This document shows positions 52,167 to 60,935 of a stretch of 64,000 nucleotides of DNA, in pieces. How positions within the stretch are numbered: the stretch's first letter is position 1; each line of letters opens with the position of its first letter. The DNA lies in contig JAILRA010000024.1 in assembly GCA_024698715.1 (NCBI GenBank), forward strand, positions 85,140 through 149,139, written 5' to 3'. This stretch comes from Lachnospiraceae bacterium (GTDB lineage Bacteria; Bacillota; Clostridia; Lachnospirales; Lachnospiraceae). Below the pieces are notes generated by a model. That model had not been told where the DNA came from. It worked only from the letters and a program-made list of their open reading frames with translations, and searched no databases. Position numbers and translations under genes: made by a program.

Positions 52167-52199
52167 ACCACTTATCTTTACGGGTAAGTGGTTTTTTTT
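52167..52199 (+). terminator. Attenuator: intrinsic terminator with competing antiterminator
   Basis: Arms ACCACTTATC (52167-52176) and GGTAAGTGGT (52183-52192) (one T-G pair), 6-nt loop, then eight T residues, all 31 bases before the ABC exporter start. The left arm and loop (CTTATCTTTA, 52171-52180) can instead pair over 10 bp, with one G-T pair, to TAAGGATAAG (52116-52125) inside the leader ORF, which would prevent termination. Confidence 0.8.
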
Positions 52200-52229
52200 C
52201 GATTTCACGCAGATAAAGAGGATAGAAAA

Positions 52230-54071
52230 ATGGCAGAAGAAAAAAATCAAAAAGAAAAGAAAAGGGGCAAGGGGTCCGTATTTTTCAGGACATTAATATA
52301 TTTCTTGAAATACGGTTTTTCCGTAACCGTGCTGATGGCAGTTTATCTGCTCTTTTCGGCCGTTAGTGTCATTTGGCCGTATATGACGGGTAAAGTGCTG
52401 TTCGATCATGTCCTGGAAAAAGACGATGTTTATCTTGCCCAATACGGACTGGCGGGCAAATACCTGCTTGCTCTCGCTTTCGTGGCACTGGTACTTATCG
52501 GCAGCAGGCTCATATCGGAATTATCGAGAAGTATCATGAGCATAATGATGGCAAGAGTTGCCACATCCACGGTCCGCGATATAAAAACCGATGTTTTCAG
52601 CGCGATGAGCCGCCTTTCATTGAGCTTTTATACCAGCAAACAGACCGGCGGACTGATGACAAGGGTCTTAAATGATGCAAACAGAGTGGCGGATTTCTTT
52701 ATAGACGGACTTCCGTCGATGATAGTTCAGGGACTGACTGTCGTTATCACATTTGTCGTAATGTACAGACTGAACTGGGAGATGGCTCTGATCGCATGCA
52801 TCCTTTTACCTCTCCTGGTCTTCATGACGGTTAAATTAAGACCGGGACTCTGGTCTCTTTCAACCAGAAGACACCGTGCGGAAAGAACCGTTTCGGGAAG
52901 AGCAAACGACAATCTGACAGGGGCGCGTGTAGTAAAAGCATTCGGTCAGGAAGATGCGGAAATCGGCAGATTCGTTGATCCCAACGAGGATTTAAAGGAT
53001 GTTGAGATTAATATCGTCAGATTAAGAAACAGATTTACGATCCTTTACAATCTGATCCAGGAAGTATCAAGTATCTGGATCTGGATCGTCGGAGTTTTCT
53101 TTGTTTTGAAAACGGAACAGATAGATCTCGGTGTACTGATAACATTCGTCGGATATGTTTCACAGCTTAACGGACCGATGAGATTCTTCTCATATGTATT
53201 CAGGACATTTGCGGAAAGTATATCCGCCGCGGAAAGACTGTTCCAGATAATCGATTCCGAGCCCGAAATAAAGGAGATCGACAATCCGGTGAACATGAAC
53301 AATTCCAAGGGCGAGATAGAATTAAAAGACGTAACTTTCGGATATCTTAAGGATGTTCCTGTTCTTAAAAACGTGAGTTTAAAGGTAAAAGAGGGCGAAA
53401 TGCTCGGAATCGTAGGACATTCGGGTGCCGGCAAGACCACACTCGTAAACCTTATCTCGAGACTTTATGACGTTAACAGCGGAAGCATCAGAATAGACGG
53501 AACGGACGTAAAAGACCTTTCACTGTCCGATCTCAGAAGAAATGTTGCACTTGTTTCCCAGGATACATATATCTTTATGGGTTCGGTAGCGGACAATATC
53601 GCATACGGAAACGACAATGCTTCCAGAGCGGATATCATAAGAGCTGCCAAGCTTGCGAGTGCGCATGATTTTATCTCAAAACTTCCCGACGGATACGATA
53701 CGATAGTCGGTGCTTCGGGAAAAGGCCTTTCTGGCGGAGAAAAACAGAGGATCTCAATAGCCAGAGCCATTTTGGCGGATCCGAAGATCCTTATTCTGGA
53801 TGAAGCGACGGCGAGCGTGGATACCGAAACCGAGAAAGCAATACAGAATTCGCTCAGGATCCTTGTAAAAGGCAGAACGGTCCTTTCCATTGCACACAGG
53901 CTTTCGACTCTTCGTGAGGCCGACAGACTGATAGTCATTGAAAAGGGTGAGATCGTCGAAGAAGGTACGCATGACGAGCTTCTTGAGATCGAAGACGGTA
54001 TTTTCCACAGACTTTATGAATTGCAAAACAAATCAATGGCTTCAAACGGTTTATGGGAGAGTGCGGTATGA
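52230..54071 (+). CDS. ABC exporter half-transporter, first of a probable pair
   Basis: A 613-residue permease-ATPase fusion. Six membrane segments (about 25-340) are followed by the ATPase with Walker A GHSGAGKTT (about 396-404), signature LSGGEKQR (about 500), Walker B ILILDEATAS and H-loop IAHRLST, all intact. The ATG at 52230 with AGAGGA ahead is chosen because the frame upstream (from 52188) runs into the attenuator. A DUF1854 gene and a second half-transporter follow, so the two ABC proteins probably form a heterodimer. Expression should depend on readthrough of the attenuator, which suggests induction by something that stalls translation, such as a ribosome-targeting drug. The cargo is unknown. 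Confidence 0.93.
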   Translation: MAEEKNQKEKKRGKGSVFFRTLIYFLKYGFSVTVLMAVYLLFSAVSVIWPYMTGKVLFDHVLEKDDVYLAQYGLAGKYLLALAFVALVLIGSRLISELSRSIMSIMMARVATSTVRDIKTDVFSAMSRLSLSFYTSKQTGGLMTRVLNDANRVADFFIDGLPSMIVQGLTVVITFVVMYRLNWEMALIACILLPLLVFMTVKLRPGLWSLSTRRHRAERTVSGRANDNLTGARVVKAFGQEDAEIGRFVDPNEDLKDVEINIVRLRNRFTILYNLIQEVSSIWIWIVGVFFVLKTEQIDLGVLITFVGYVSQLNGPMRFFSYVFRTFAESISAAERLFQIIDSEPEIKEIDNPVNMNNSKGEIELKDVTFGYLKDVPVLKNVSLKVKEGEMLGIVGHSGAGKTTLVNLISRLYDVNSGSIRIDGTDVKDLSLSDLRRNVALVSQDTYIFMGSVADNIAYGNDNASRADIIRAAKLASAHDFISKLPDGYDTIVGASGKGLSGGEKQRISIARAILADPKILILDEATASVDTETEKAIQNSLRILVKGRTVLSIAHRLSTLREADRLIVIEKGEIVEEGTHDELLEIEDGIFHRLYELQNKSMASNGLWESAV

Positions 54072-54169
54072 TCAAAGCTTTTATAAACAGATTCATGTTG
54101 GATAATGAGCTTTTCGGTCTTTGAAAAACGGCGGAAGAGACAGGCGGATTTAAAGGAAAAGGAAATAAA

Positions 54170-54706
54170 ATGGACGGAAAAGTAACTGATTTTTATGAAA
54201 AAGAAGCCGAAGAAATGACGGCCATGAACATAATCACGTCGAAAGACAGATTTGAAAAAACCGAGGGTGGCTTTATCAATCTGACTTTCAACGGAAAGCT
54301 CTATGAACAGGTAAAAGTCGTAAGACTCTTCCCGTTCACGGAGCCCGATAAATTCATTTCGATAAGGGAAAACGACAACCGCGCAAAGGAGATCGGACTG
54401 ATCGAAGACATGGCGGATCTGTCGGAAGAAACAAGAAAGCTTATTGAAGAACAGCTTTCCCTCAATTATTACATCCCGGTTATAAAGAAGATCAACAGCA
54501 TTAAGGATGAATCCGGACATGCATATTTTAACGTAACCACGGATAAGGGCGAATGCAAATTTGTTATCAATATGTCGTCAAACCCCGTAACCAAACTTAC
54601 GGATACGAGACTTCTTATCACGGATCTTGACGAAAACAGATACGAGATAAGAGATACAAAGGAACTTTCGCAAAAGGAACTCAGGAAACTGGATTTATTC
54701 CTGTAA
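54170..54706 (+). CDS. DUF1854 family protein
   Basis: A 178-residue soluble protein that fits DUF1854: an N-terminal region (GGFINLTFNGKLYEQVKVVRLFPFTEPDKFISIREND), then EIGLIEDMADLSEETRKLIEEQLSLNYYIPVIKKI, and a C-terminal strand-rich part with LLITDLDENRYEIRD. DUF1854 proteins are known as companions of ABC exporters, for example next to cyanophycin genes in proteobacteria, but their function is not established. Here it lies between the two half-transporter genes (gaps of 98 and 46 bases) with a strong ribosome site, so it is probably a cytosolic accessory subunit. Confidence 0.88.
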   Translation: MDGKVTDFYEKEAEEMTAMNIITSKDRFEKTEGGFINLTFNGKLYEQVKVVRLFPFTEPDKFISIRENDNRAKEIGLIEDMADLSEETRKLIEEQLSLNYYIPVIKKINSIKDESGHAYFNVTTDKGECKFVINMSSNPVTKLTDTRLLITDLDENRYEIRDTKELSQKELRKLDLFL

Positions 54707-54752
54707 GGTCGATCAAGGATAATCATATGATTGAACATTAGCGAGGTCTGAC

Positions 54753-56921
54753 ATGATATTAAAATATGACTTATCAAATAAAATAACAGACAAGATCAGG
54801 CTTGACGGGGACGAGAGGATTTACTATGCGGTGCCTGCCGATATAGACAGACAGGGCAACCACCTTGAAGGAGCCTACATAATCGTCACGACAAAGAAGA
54901 TCTGTCTTTATGACGGAAACGATATTTCGGAAACCTATGAAATTAAGGACTGCAGCTCAGCCAAGGCGGACGCAAAGGTCGGCGGCGGACTGCTCGTAGT
55001 CAATCACAAAGGGATCGACAAGATCGTGGTACATTATTCGGCAAAGCATCTTGCGAGATACGCCTACATTGCCAGAGGTATCAATATTCTTATCTCGGGC
55101 AGGTTTGAGGAAGTAGAGAGCAAGGAATATGAAAAGGTCTGTCCGGTATGCGGAAGAGCCATAAGAGGAACCGGTGTATGTGCCAAATGCTCCAAAGAAG
55201 GCGGCTCTACGGGACTTTTTAAGACTCTTTTGATGAAATATGCGAAGGACTTTATAGGTATCTTTATCCTGATGGTACTGGCTGCGGTGACAACCCTGTT
55301 AAACCCTGAAATCCAAAAGCATCTTATCAATGATGTCTTAAAGGGTGGCGGCGGAATGCGGAAGGCACTTGTTTTCCTGGCATTCATGTTTGCTCTCAGC
55401 GTCGGGATCGTAGTTGTAAATATTTTAAAGAGCAATGCATCGACAAGACTCGGCGCCAGGATTTCGGCCGACCTTCGAATGCAGCTTTTCAAAAAATACC
55501 AGGAACTACCGATCAGTTTCATAAACGACAGAAGACCCGGAGAACTTTTAAACAGGATCACGAGCGACACACTGTATATAAGAGAATTTATGGAAGATGT
55601 ATTCTGTAATCTTTTCGCGGTTCTTTTCATATTTATATGGGATGTGCTTTTTATGCTCCTCATAAATGTGAAACTCGCACTGCTCACATTCGTAATGGTA
55701 CCCGTAGTTGTGGTAATGATCCTCGGATTCAGAAAGACCGTTTACAGGATCTTCCATATGCAGTTTCGTAAAAACGACGAGGTATCCAGCAGTCTTCAGG
55801 ACGTGATCTCGGGTATGAGAGTGGTAAAGACATACGGAAAAGAAAACGACGAATCGGACAGATTCAAAAGGCTTTCAAGCGAGTATGCCGTAACCAACAG
55901 GAAAAACGAGACCTTCTGGGGCATCTTCCAGCCGATAATTTCCTTCCTTATGGGAATGGGAGTCGTTATCGTGGTTTATTTCGGCGGTCTTGATGTATTT
56001 AACGAAAGTATGTCGGCAGGTGAACTGTATCAGTTCATTACTTATACGCTTCTTTTGTTCCAGTATATCGAATGGCTCAGCCGTCTGCCTAAGGAACTGA
56101 CACAGTTAATAAGCAGTATTGAGCGAATCGACGATATTTTAAGGCAGAGGGTCGAGCATGAGGATGAAAATCTTGTTCACGATATGGAAATAAAGGGCGA
56201 GATCACATTCGATCATGCGACATTCGGATACAAATCCTATCAGCCGGTACTCGAAGATATCAACGTAACGGTAAAACCCGGGGAGATGATAGGGATCGTC
56301 GGGGCTTCCGGAACCGGCAAATCCACGCTTATCAACCTTCTTATGAGACTTTATGAAGTGGATGACGGCCGGATCCTGATAGACGGAACAGATCTGAAAG
56401 AAATAAGCCGTAAATCCTATCGTTCGCAGCTCGGCGTGGTATTGCAGGAGACGTTTCTTTTTTCAGGAACGATACTCGACAATATCAGGTTTTCCAAACC
56501 GGATGCAACCTACGAGGAGATAGTAAGAGCGGCAAAAATGGCAAATGCCCATGAATTTATCTGCAATCTTCGTGACGGATACAATACCTATGTGGGTGAG
56601 AGAGGCTCGTCGCTTTCGGGCGGTGAAAGGCAAAGGATTGCCATTGCAAGAGCAATACTTACCAATCCGAGACTCCTTATTCTGGATGAAGCAACATCGA
56701 GTCTGGATACTGAGAGTGAATTCATGATCCAGAAAGCTCTTGAGAGACTTACGGAAGGTAAGACCACATTTGCGATCGCTCACAGACTTTCGACTCTGCA
56801 GAAAGCGGACCGTCTCATGGTGATCGACGGACACCGGATCGCCGAGATCGGAACACACGAAGAGCTTCTTGCGATGAAGGGAATTTACTATAAATTGTAT
56901 AATGCACAGATCACCGCGTAA
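54753..56921 (+). CDS. ABC exporter half-transporter with N-terminal sensor-like domain and zinc ribbon
   Basis: A 722-residue protein. Residues 1-125 form a beta-rich domain resembling a PH-like fold. A zinc ribbon follows (CPVC at 130-133 and CAKC at 143-146). Then come six membrane segments (about 160-470) and an ATPase with Walker A GASGTGKST (about 517-525), signature LSGGERQR, Walker B LLILDEATS and H-loop IAHRLST. The added N-terminal ~150 residues are unusual for drug exporters and may receive a signal or contact the DUF1854 protein. It is the last gene of the attenuated operon; a separate promoter for the next gene starts 14 bases after the stop. Confidence 0.93.
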   Translation: MILKYDLSNKITDKIRLDGDERIYYAVPADIDRQGNHLEGAYIIVTTKKICLYDGNDISETYEIKDCSSAKADAKVGGGLLVVNHKGIDKIVVHYSAKHLARYAYIARGINILISGRFEEVESKEYEKVCPVCGRAIRGTGVCAKCSKEGGSTGLFKTLLMKYAKDFIGIFILMVLAAVTTLLNPEIQKHLINDVLKGGGGMRKALVFLAFMFALSVGIVVVNILKSNASTRLGARISADLRMQLFKKYQELPISFINDRRPGELLNRITSDTLYIREFMEDVFCNLFAVLFIFIWDVLFMLLINVKLALLTFVMVPVVVVMILGFRKTVYRIFHMQFRKNDEVSSSLQDVISGMRVVKTYGKENDESDRFKRLSSEYAVTNRKNETFWGIFQPIISFLMGMGVVIVVYFGGLDVFNESMSAGELYQFITYTLLLFQYIEWLSRLPKELTQLISSIERIDDILRQRVEHEDENLVHDMEIKGEITFDHATFGYKSYQPVLEDINVTVKPGEMIGIVGASGTGKSTLINLLMRLYEVDDGRILIDGTDLKEISRKSYRSQLGVVLQETFLFSGTILDNIRFSKPDATYEEIVRAAKMANAHEFICNLRDGYNTYVGERGSSLSGGERQRIAIARAILTNPRLLILDEATSSLDTESEFMIQKALERLTEGKTTFAIAHRLSTLQKADRLMVIDGHRIAEIGTHEELLAMKGIYYKLYNAQITA

Positions 56922-56934
56922 CCTTTATATTTAA

Positions 56935-56964
56935 TTGACAAAAAGAGAAGGTGCGTGATAGTAT
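56935..56964 (+). promoter_or_regulatory. Promoter of the amino-acid-binding protein gene
   Basis: TTGACA (56935-56940), 18-nt spacer, TAGTAT (56959-56964) with a TGn extension. The leader carries a small hairpin (CAGGG with CCCTG, 56976-56992) before the start at 57020. Confidence 0.55.
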
Positions 56965-57019
56965 GTTACTGTTTTCAGGGAAGCAGACCCTGTAAATGCT
57001 TAAACAGGAGGAAAATGAA

Positions 57020-57826
57020 ATGAAAAAATTGTTATCAGTCATTATGACACTCGGCCTTTTGGCAACCACACTGGTCGGATGCGCAGGTCAGAAAAATATC
57101 AACGCAACCGACTGGGACTATATCAGAAACAAAAATGAAATGGTAGTCGGAATCACTCTTTACGAGCCGATGAACTACTATGATGAGAACGGCAAGCTTA
57201 TCGGTTTTGATACCGAATTTGCTGAGGAAGTATCCAAACTTGTCAATGTACCCGTTAAATTCCAGGAGATTGAGTGGGACCAGAAGGAAGTTGAGCTTAA
57301 ATCAAGAAACATCGACTGCATCTGGAACGGACTTACCGTAACCGAAGAAAGAAAAGCAAACATGGCTTTCTCTAAATCATATGTAGTTAACGAGCAGGTT
57401 GTTGTAATCAATAAGGCAAATGCCGACAAATACAAATCACTTGCCGATATGAACGGAATCAATGTATGTGCGGAGAGCGGATCTGCAGGTGAAAGTGCAA
57501 TCGAAGCAGATGCAAACCTTTCAACCGGAAATTATCTCGGCGTAAGCGCACAGAAGGATGCGCTTCTTGAAGTAAAGGCAGGAACCTGCGAGGCAGCGGT
57601 ACTTGACCTTACACTTGCAAAGGCTGTTATTAACGAAGATACCGATTACAGCGATCTCATGATCCTTGAAGGAGCTTCTCTTCAGAGCGAAGAGTATGCC
57701 ATCGGATTCAGACTTGAAGACACTGAGACTGTAAAAATAATCAACAACGCGATTGACGAACTCGTTAAGAACGGAAAACTTGCGGAACTCGGCGAAAAAT
57801 ACGGCGTGGATGTTATTTCCAAATAA
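57020..57826 (+). CDS. Amino-acid ABC transporter substrate-binding lipoprotein
   Basis: A 268-residue lipoprotein: signal peptide ending in LVGC (Cys about 21), then a type II solute-binding domain (SBP_bac_3). Typical features are MVVGITLYEPMNYYDENGKLIGFDTEFAEEVSKLV near the start, IDCIWNGLTVTEERK, and ALLEVKAGTCEAAVLDLTLA. These bind polar amino acids such as cystine, glutamine or arginine; the exact ligand cannot be told. An AGGAGG site precedes the ATG at 57020. Its own promoter lies upstream and two terminators follow. The matching permease and ATPase genes are 4 kb downstream rather than adjacent. Confidence 0.94.
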   Translation: MKKLLSVIMTLGLLATTLVGCAGQKNINATDWDYIRNKNEMVVGITLYEPMNYYDENGKLIGFDTEFAEEVSKLVNVPVKFQEIEWDQKEVELKSRNIDCIWNGLTVTEERKANMAFSKSYVVNEQVVVINKANADKYKSLADMNGINVCAESGSAGESAIEADANLSTGNYLGVSAQKDALLEVKAGTCEAAVLDLTLAKAVINEDTDYSDLMILEGASLQSEEYAIGFRLEDTETVKIINNAIDELVKNGKLAELGEKYGVDVISK

Positions 57827-57827
57827 G

Positions 57828-57864
57828 TGGACCAGGGGGACGGAGTTCCCGGTCCATTTTATTA
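57828..57864 (+). terminator. Terminator 1 after the binding protein gene
   Basis: Long stem in which TGGACC pairs with GGTCCA and GGGAC-type inner arms pair with GTTCCC, followed by TTTTATT. Confidence 0.75.
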
Positions 57865-57871
57865 AAAAAAC

Positions 57872-57905
57872 GGCATATCCGGAACAAACGGATATGTCTT
57901 TTTTT
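57872..57905 (+). terminator. Terminator 2 after the binding protein gene
   Basis: Arms GGCATATCCG and CGGATATGTC (G-T pair included) with a 7-nt loop and seven T residues, only a few bases after terminator 1. The remaining bases up to 58002 show nothing else. Confidence 0.8.
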
Positions 57906-58002
57906 ATACTTTAAAACACCCCTAAATTCGGTTTTTGGGAAGACGGATCAATGTTGAATGCATCTGCAGGGTAGATTATTTAAAAAATTTTTTAAAAATG
58001 TA

Positions 58003-58047
58003 TTGACACAAACTGTATATTGCTGTATATATAACACATATACAGTT
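58003..58047 (+). promoter_or_regulatory. GntR operon promoter with flanking operator arms
   Basis: TTGACA (58003-58008), a 17-nt spacer and TATATA (58026-58031). Perfect 10-bp inverted arms AACTGTATAT (58011-58020) and ATATACAGTT (58038-58047) flank the -10 box. This is where an autorepressor of the YtrA group of GntR proteins, encoded just downstream, would bind. Confidence 0.75.
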
Positions 58048-58146
58048 GATAAAAACGAAAACGATACGATTTTTGAATGAAACGGTTTTAAAGGAAACAT
58101 AGAGTATTAAGAAAATAAGGATTAATTGATTTAAGAGGAAAAATCT

Positions 58147-58524
58147 ATGAAATTACTTCAAAACAGCGGGATTCCGATATACAAGCAGATAAGCGAGCAG
58201 CTGAAAGAAGAAATCCTGTCGGGAAAGATCAAAGAAGGTGAATATCTTCCTTCGATCAGAGTTCTGGCACAGGATCTAAGGACGAGTGTCATCACGACCG
58301 TCAAAGCGTATGAAGAGCTGGAGAGCGAAGGCCTGGTCACAGCGGTTCAGGGTAAAGGTTTCTATGTCAACGCGCAGGACAGCGAACTTTTGAAGGAACA
58401 GCATATAAGGATAGTCGAAGACAATCTGATGCAGGCGATAAAGGCTTCGAAAGTCGCGGGCATGTCCGAAGACGAGCTTAAGGAAACCCTGAATGTACTG
58501 ATAAAACTTTCCGAAGAGGAATAA
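58147..58524 (+). CDS. GntR-family regulator, YtrA subfamily
   Basis: A 125-residue regulator. The N-terminal ~70 residues are a winged helix-turn-helix of GntR type (GIPIYKQISEQLKEEILSGKIKEGEYLPSIRVLAQDLRTS ... VTAVQGKGFYV). The short C-terminal ~50 residues form helices used for dimerisation, with no large ligand domain, as in YtrA. Such regulators usually head an operon for an ABC exporter and repress it until cell-envelope antibiotics or similar stress appear. Exactly that arrangement follows here: an ATPase and two permeases. A matching inverted repeat overlaps its promoter. Confidence 0.94.
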   Translation: MKLLQNSGIPIYKQISEQLKEEILSGKIKEGEYLPSIRVLAQDLRTSVITTVKAYEELESEGLVTAVQGKGFYVNAQDSELLKEQHIRIVEDNLMQAIKASKVAGMSEDELKETLNVLIKLSEEE

Positions 58525-58569
58525 AAATAAGGATCACGGTAAAGAAATTATTTACAGAATGGAGCAGCT

Positions 58570-59472
58570 ATGAAATTTAATGATGTGATAACAGGAAAAA
58601 ATATAAACAAACAATTCGGAAAGTTCGAACTTGATGTTCCCGAACTCCATATACCGGAAGGATTTTCCACGGCACTTGTGGGTGAAAACGGAGCAGGAAA
58701 GACCACTCTCTTAAACATTCTCGGCGGATCGAGAAGGGACAACAAAGGAGAGATAACCTATTTTGACGGTAAAAAGATAGGTGATGACGGAGTGCTGGAA
58801 AGGATAGGATTTACCGGAACAAAGAATTATCTGCTTCCTCACTGGACGGGCAATCAGGTCAGGGAACTTTCGGAAATGCTCTTCGATTCTTTTGACAAAG
58901 AAAAATTCGATTCCATTTGCAAAGCCATTGATGTTACAGATTCAATCTTCGGACCGACAGCCAAAAGCATTTCCAAACTTTCAGACGGAAATCTGATGAA
59001 ATTAATGCTTGCAACGGTATTTGCAAGGAAGACCGACCTGCTGATACTCGATGAACCCGCATCTCCACTCGATCCTCTGATGAGAGATATGCTCTGCGAC
59101 ATACTCAGAACATATATAGCCGAAGGAAACGGCAAAAGGACCGTACTCTTTTCAACACATAATATTTCGGACATGGAGGATGTTACCGATTACATCATAA
59201 TCATGGATAACGGAAAGGTCCTGGAAGAGGGATTTGTCACGGATATAAAAGAAAAGTATGTTCTAATCAAAGGTGACGGCGAACTTAGTCCCGAAATGTC
59301 CGAAGCCCTGGTATCGGTACATAAAGGAAAATACGGATTCGAAGGAATAGCCTTATCTGAGAAACTTGAAGTATTCACAAAAAGCGGCGTTTCATACGAA
59401 ACACCCGGGCTTTACCAGATCTGCGTAGCAATCTTAAAACAGAATACCAGACTGGAAATGCCGGTGATATAG
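58570..59472 (+). CDS. ABC transporter ATPase of the GntR-linked exporter
   Basis: A 300-residue ATPase similar to YtrB. Walker A is GENGAGKTT, Walker B DLLILDEPASPLD and the switch His is in FSTHNISDMED. The signature motif is degenerate (LSDGNLMKLMLA instead of LSGGQ), which is seen in this group and may lower ATPase activity. The C-terminal ~80 residues are an extra domain. It begins 45 bases after the GntR gene with a GGAG ribosome site, and two permease genes follow. The transported substrate is unknown. Confidence 0.92.
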   Translation: MKFNDVITGKNINKQFGKFELDVPELHIPEGFSTALVGENGAGKTTLLNILGGSRRDNKGEITYFDGKKIGDDGVLERIGFTGTKNYLLPHWTGNQVRELSEMLFDSFDKEKFDSICKAIDVTDSIFGPTAKSISKLSDGNLMKLMLATVFARKTDLLILDEPASPLDPLMRDMLCDILRTYIAEGNGKRTVLFSTHNISDMEDVTDYIIIMDNGKVLEEGFVTDIKEKYVLIKGDGELSPEMSEALVSVHKGKYGFEGIALSEKLEVFTKSGVSYETPGLYQICVAILKQNTRLEMPVI

Positions 59473-59522
59473 GAAAGTAATTAGGATTTTACGGTTTTAA
59501 AGGAAAAAAACGGAAAGAAAAG

Positions 59523-60212
59523 ATGAATATGATAAAAAATTATTTAGCATACGGTTCAAAAAAAGTATTCATGGCAGCATATGTTCTGTTTCCGATAATG
59601 ATGATCGCAATGGTCTGGATATTGGAACTGATCTTCGGCAGTGCCGAATCGAGTTTTCAGGCCACATTTTCCATAATCACAATGGTTTGGACAATGATAG
59701 TGATCTGTATCTCGGACAGATTCAGCATAGGCACGATACTTGTCAACAATTCGCAGATAAATGAGATCGCAAAAACTTCCCCTGTCGGAGAAAAACTGAC
59801 ACAAAACGTTGTCAAATGGGACATTTTCATGAGACTGATCCTGATAACACTGACGATCGCGGGCGTGTTATCAAGCGAACTGTTATATTGGGAAGGCGGA
59901 GCGATGAAATTTATCCTTAAGGTTCTGCTTGCGATCTCAGTCTGCCATTCCGCTACCAGCTTATTTTGCTGGGTATGCAGGAAGATCGAAAATATGACGA
60001 TCTCAACCATCATATACTCATTCGGAACACTATATATGTTGCCTTACGCGTTTATAATAGTTGCCTTTAATAAAATACCCATAACGGTACCTGTGATATC
60101 AATGATCGTTTTTACGGCGGCAGACATCTTAATCAATGCTTTTGGCATAAAGCTTATTAAGAGATTTATCAAAAACGAATGGTATAAGGATACCGTAGTG
60201 AAAGGAAGATAG
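59523..60212 (+). CDS. ABC exporter permease subunit (first)
   Basis: A 229-residue membrane protein with six hydrophobic segments and no enzymatic motif. I assign it as a permease from its place between the ATPase gene and a second similar membrane protein gene in the GntR-headed operon. It resembles the membrane subunits of Ytr-like exporters in size and topology. The stop codon is 1 base before the next start, so the two membrane proteins are translationally coupled. Confidence 0.82.
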   Translation: MNMIKNYLAYGSKKVFMAAYVLFPIMMIAMVWILELIFGSAESSFQATFSIITMVWTMIVICISDRFSIGTILVNNSQINEIAKTSPVGEKLTQNVVKWDIFMRLILITLTIAGVLSSELLYWEGGAMKFILKVLLAISVCHSATSLFCWVCRKIENMTISTIIYSFGTLYMLPYAFIIVAFNKIPITVPVISMIVFTAADILINAFGIKLIKRFIKNEWYKDTVVKGR

Positions 60213-60213
60213 A

Positions 60214-60912
60214 ATGAAACTGAAAGACACATTGAAATTATATAAATATGCATATCAACACAAACTGATGTTTTTGATCCTGATGATATTTGCTTTTAAC
60301 TGCATCATGTATATATTTACGCCGATGGGAGTTATCCTGCAGGGATTAATGGTAAGCATAGCAGGCACATATCTGGTTAATTATACATATCAGACAATGG
60401 TATCCGGTATGATCCAGGGTTCGGAAAAAGTTCAGAAGAAGATCCTGAAACATTTTACGGTAATCCTTTTAGTCTCGAATACAGCACTGTTCTTCATATT
60501 TATAGTAACGAAGTTTGTTTTCATTCGTTTTACTTCGTTAGATCCGAAAAACACAATTGCAGTCTTTCTTTTAAACTACATGACTTTTAACATACTTACA
60601 TACATAGCCGTAGCCATTATATTCAAAAAACAATTGCTCGGATGTATCATTCTCGGCATAGAAGTTCTGATGGTTTTTGCTCAGTTTCCTTATATGATAT
60701 CCGAAAGCAGAGAAAACTGGGTTAAAGTATTTACGGAAGGTCTTAACACAAATACATTTTTCGGCGGAGATTATGGTAGTTTAGGACTTCTTGCAATGGC
60801 ATTCGCGGTATGTCTTATATCACCTTTCATCTTTTATGCAGTATCCAAATTGATGGAAAAGGTTCCTTTTAGCAAAGCTTACATTGACCGCCAGCCTTGG
60901 GGAAAAATTTAA
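60214..60912 (+). CDS. ABC exporter permease subunit (second)
   Basis: A 232-residue membrane protein with about six hydrophobic segments, likely the partner of the preceding subunit. Sequence similarity between the two is low by eye. It ends the GntR-headed operon; a terminator starts 24 bases after the stop codon. The role is inferred from operon position and topology. Confidence 0.8.
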   Translation: MKLKDTLKLYKYAYQHKLMFLILMIFAFNCIMYIFTPMGVILQGLMVSIAGTYLVNYTYQTMVSGMIQGSEKVQKKILKHFTVILLVSNTALFFIFIVTKFVFIRFTSLDPKNTIAVFLLNYMTFNILTYIAVAIIFKKQLLGCIILGIEVLMVFAQFPYMISESRENWVKVFTEGLNTNTFFGGDYGSLGLLAMAFAVCLISPFIFYAVSKLMEKVPFSKAYIDRQPWGKI

Positions 60913-60935
60913 GAAAAAAAGGCCGGAATAATGAA

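Noticed and set aside
56962..56994. 10-codon ORF before the amino-acid-binding protein gene as an attenuator leader
   Set aside because: It overlaps the -10 box, has no ribosome site, and only a small hairpin without a T run follows.
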